Source of the DNA: Acidocella sp. 35-58-6
GTDB lineage: Bacteria; Pseudomonadota; Alphaproteobacteria; Acetobacterales; Acetobacteraceae
Reading direction: 5' to 3'
Length of the DNA: 5,829 nucleotides
Assembly (NCBI GenBank): GCA_002281005.1
Contig: NCFD01000094.1
Location: forward strand, 1 to 5,829
This document shows, piece by piece, positions 5,171 to 5,829 of the stretch. Each line of letters begins with the position of its first letter. Position 1 is the stretch's first letter. Position numbers and translations under genes: made by a program. Below the pieces are notes generated by a model that was not told the origin of the DNA, ran no database searches, and worked only from the letters and a program-made list of their open reading frames with translations.

Positions 5171-5829
5171 ATTGCGTTCCTATGTGCAAAAGCCCTCACC
5201 AGCCCCTCGATATGGGCCAGATCATTCGGTGCACGGGTAAATGTCTCGTCTCTCTCATATAGGTCGGCCAGGCGCGGTGGTAGGGCTGGCCTGAAACCAA
5301 CCGCCTTTTCAATCGCATCAGGGAACTTCGCCGGGTGCGCGGTCGCCGCCACAATCACCGGCAGCCCCACCGGCGCACATTCGCGCACCGCCGCCAAACC
5401 CACCGCCGTATGCGGGTCCGCCAAATACCCACTCTCCCGATAAGTCCGGGCAATCTCCGCCAGCGTGCCGGGGTCATCCAGGGTAAAGCCCACAAACTCG
5501 CGCTTCACCGCCCGCCACGCCGCCTCCGGCACCGCCATTTTTCCGGAAACCCTGAAATCCGCCATAATCGCGGCGGTTTCCTCAGCATTGCTGCCCACAA
5601 ACGCATACAACAGCCGCTCAAAGTTGGAGGACACCCCAATATCCATCGAGGGCGAATAACTCTCCGCCACCGTCCGCACGCTCATGTCGTTGGCATTCAA
5701 AAACCGCGTCAGAATATCATTGCGGTTGCTCGCCACGATGAACTTGGCAATCGGCAGCCCCATCTGCTTGGCCACCCAGGCCGCCAGCACATTGCCAAAA
5801 TTGCCGGTCGGCACGCACACCGCCACCTC
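5167..5829 (-). CDS. thrC: Threonine synthase, C-terminal half (5' end beyond window)
   Basis: The frame is open through the right edge; 220 residues plus the stop are visible. Threonine synthase is a cytoplasmic PLP enzyme that converts O-phospho-L-homoserine to L-threonine, the last step of threonine synthesis. The PTGNFGN motif near the fragment's start (residues 7-13) is the glycine-rich loop that holds the PLP phosphate. It is followed by ASNRNDILTRF and SPSMDIGVSSNFERLL, both diagnostic of the long E. coli-type ThrC (about 430-470 residues). The catalytic lysine lies in the missing N-terminal half. A GTG at 5824-5826 is in frame but is internal, not a start, because the residues before it continue the fold. 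The stop overlaps the peptidase ATG (ATGA, 5167-5170), so thrC heads the operon or lies within it; its promoter is outside the window. Confidence 0.95.
   Translation of the reverse strand, partial: EVAVCVPTGNFGNVLAAWVAKQMGLPIAKFIVASNRNDILTRFLNANDMSVRTVAESYSPSMDIGVSSNFERLLYAFVGSNAEETAAIMADFRVSGKMAVPEAAWRAVKREFVGFTLDDPGTLAEIARTYRESGYLADPHTAVGLAAVRECAPVGLPVIVAATAHPAKFPDAIEKAVGFRPALPPRLADLYERDETFTRAPNDLAHIEGLVRAFAHRNAI

Noticed and set aside
5012..5443. Plus-strand 143-codon frame opposite the peptidase/thrC junction
   Set aside because: It is an antisense shadow of two conserved proteins with no recognisable domain.

Overview
The window looks like chromosomal DNA from a GC-rich alphaproteobacterium. 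The thrC–M16 peptidase–pmbA cluster and the codon style fit Rhodospirillales/Acetobacteraceae best, but that placement is inference and no rRNA or other taxonomic marker is present. I see no mobile element, CRISPR array, tRNA or rRNA.

Left part (1–1768). A divergent pair shares a 128-bp intergenic region. On the minus strand lies the 5' end of a gene (1–108) whose first 36 residues loosely resemble the N-terminus of the manganese regulator MntR. On the plus strand lies an NRAMP-family (SLC11-like) metal-ion transporter (237–1565). Between them is a perfect 11-bp-arm palindrome (202–225) of the 9-4-9 layout known for proteobacterial MntR operators. It overlaps a plausible transporter promoter. 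The transporter stop overlaps the start of a 68-residue single-pass membrane protein (1562–1768) by ATGA. Together this reads as a metal-responsive uptake unit with a small membrane partner. The transporter is not a standard MntH: three residues of the canonical metal site are replaced.

Middle part (1772–2576). Two small, very hydrophobic minus-strand membrane proteins (2173–2448 and 1772–2095) are diverged tandem paralogues that share SAG-x-x-P-x-x-Q, AFR-x-LG and a P-x-M ending. I do not recognise the family. The upstream gene has a candidate -10 box embedded in an inverted repeat (2469–2486). The downstream gene runs tail-to-tail into the transporter unit with only three bases between the stop codons.

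Right part (2577–5829). A tightly coupled minus-strand operon reads thrC (3' half, cut by the window edge) → M16 zinc peptidase → pmbA/tldE, with both junctions overlapping as ATGA. It combines threonine biosynthesis with two protein/peptide-processing factors. The TldD partner that PmbA normally needs is not in the window.

The most interesting parts are the divergent metal-responsive locus with its atypical NRAMP and coupled small protein, and the unrecognised paralogue pair next to it.
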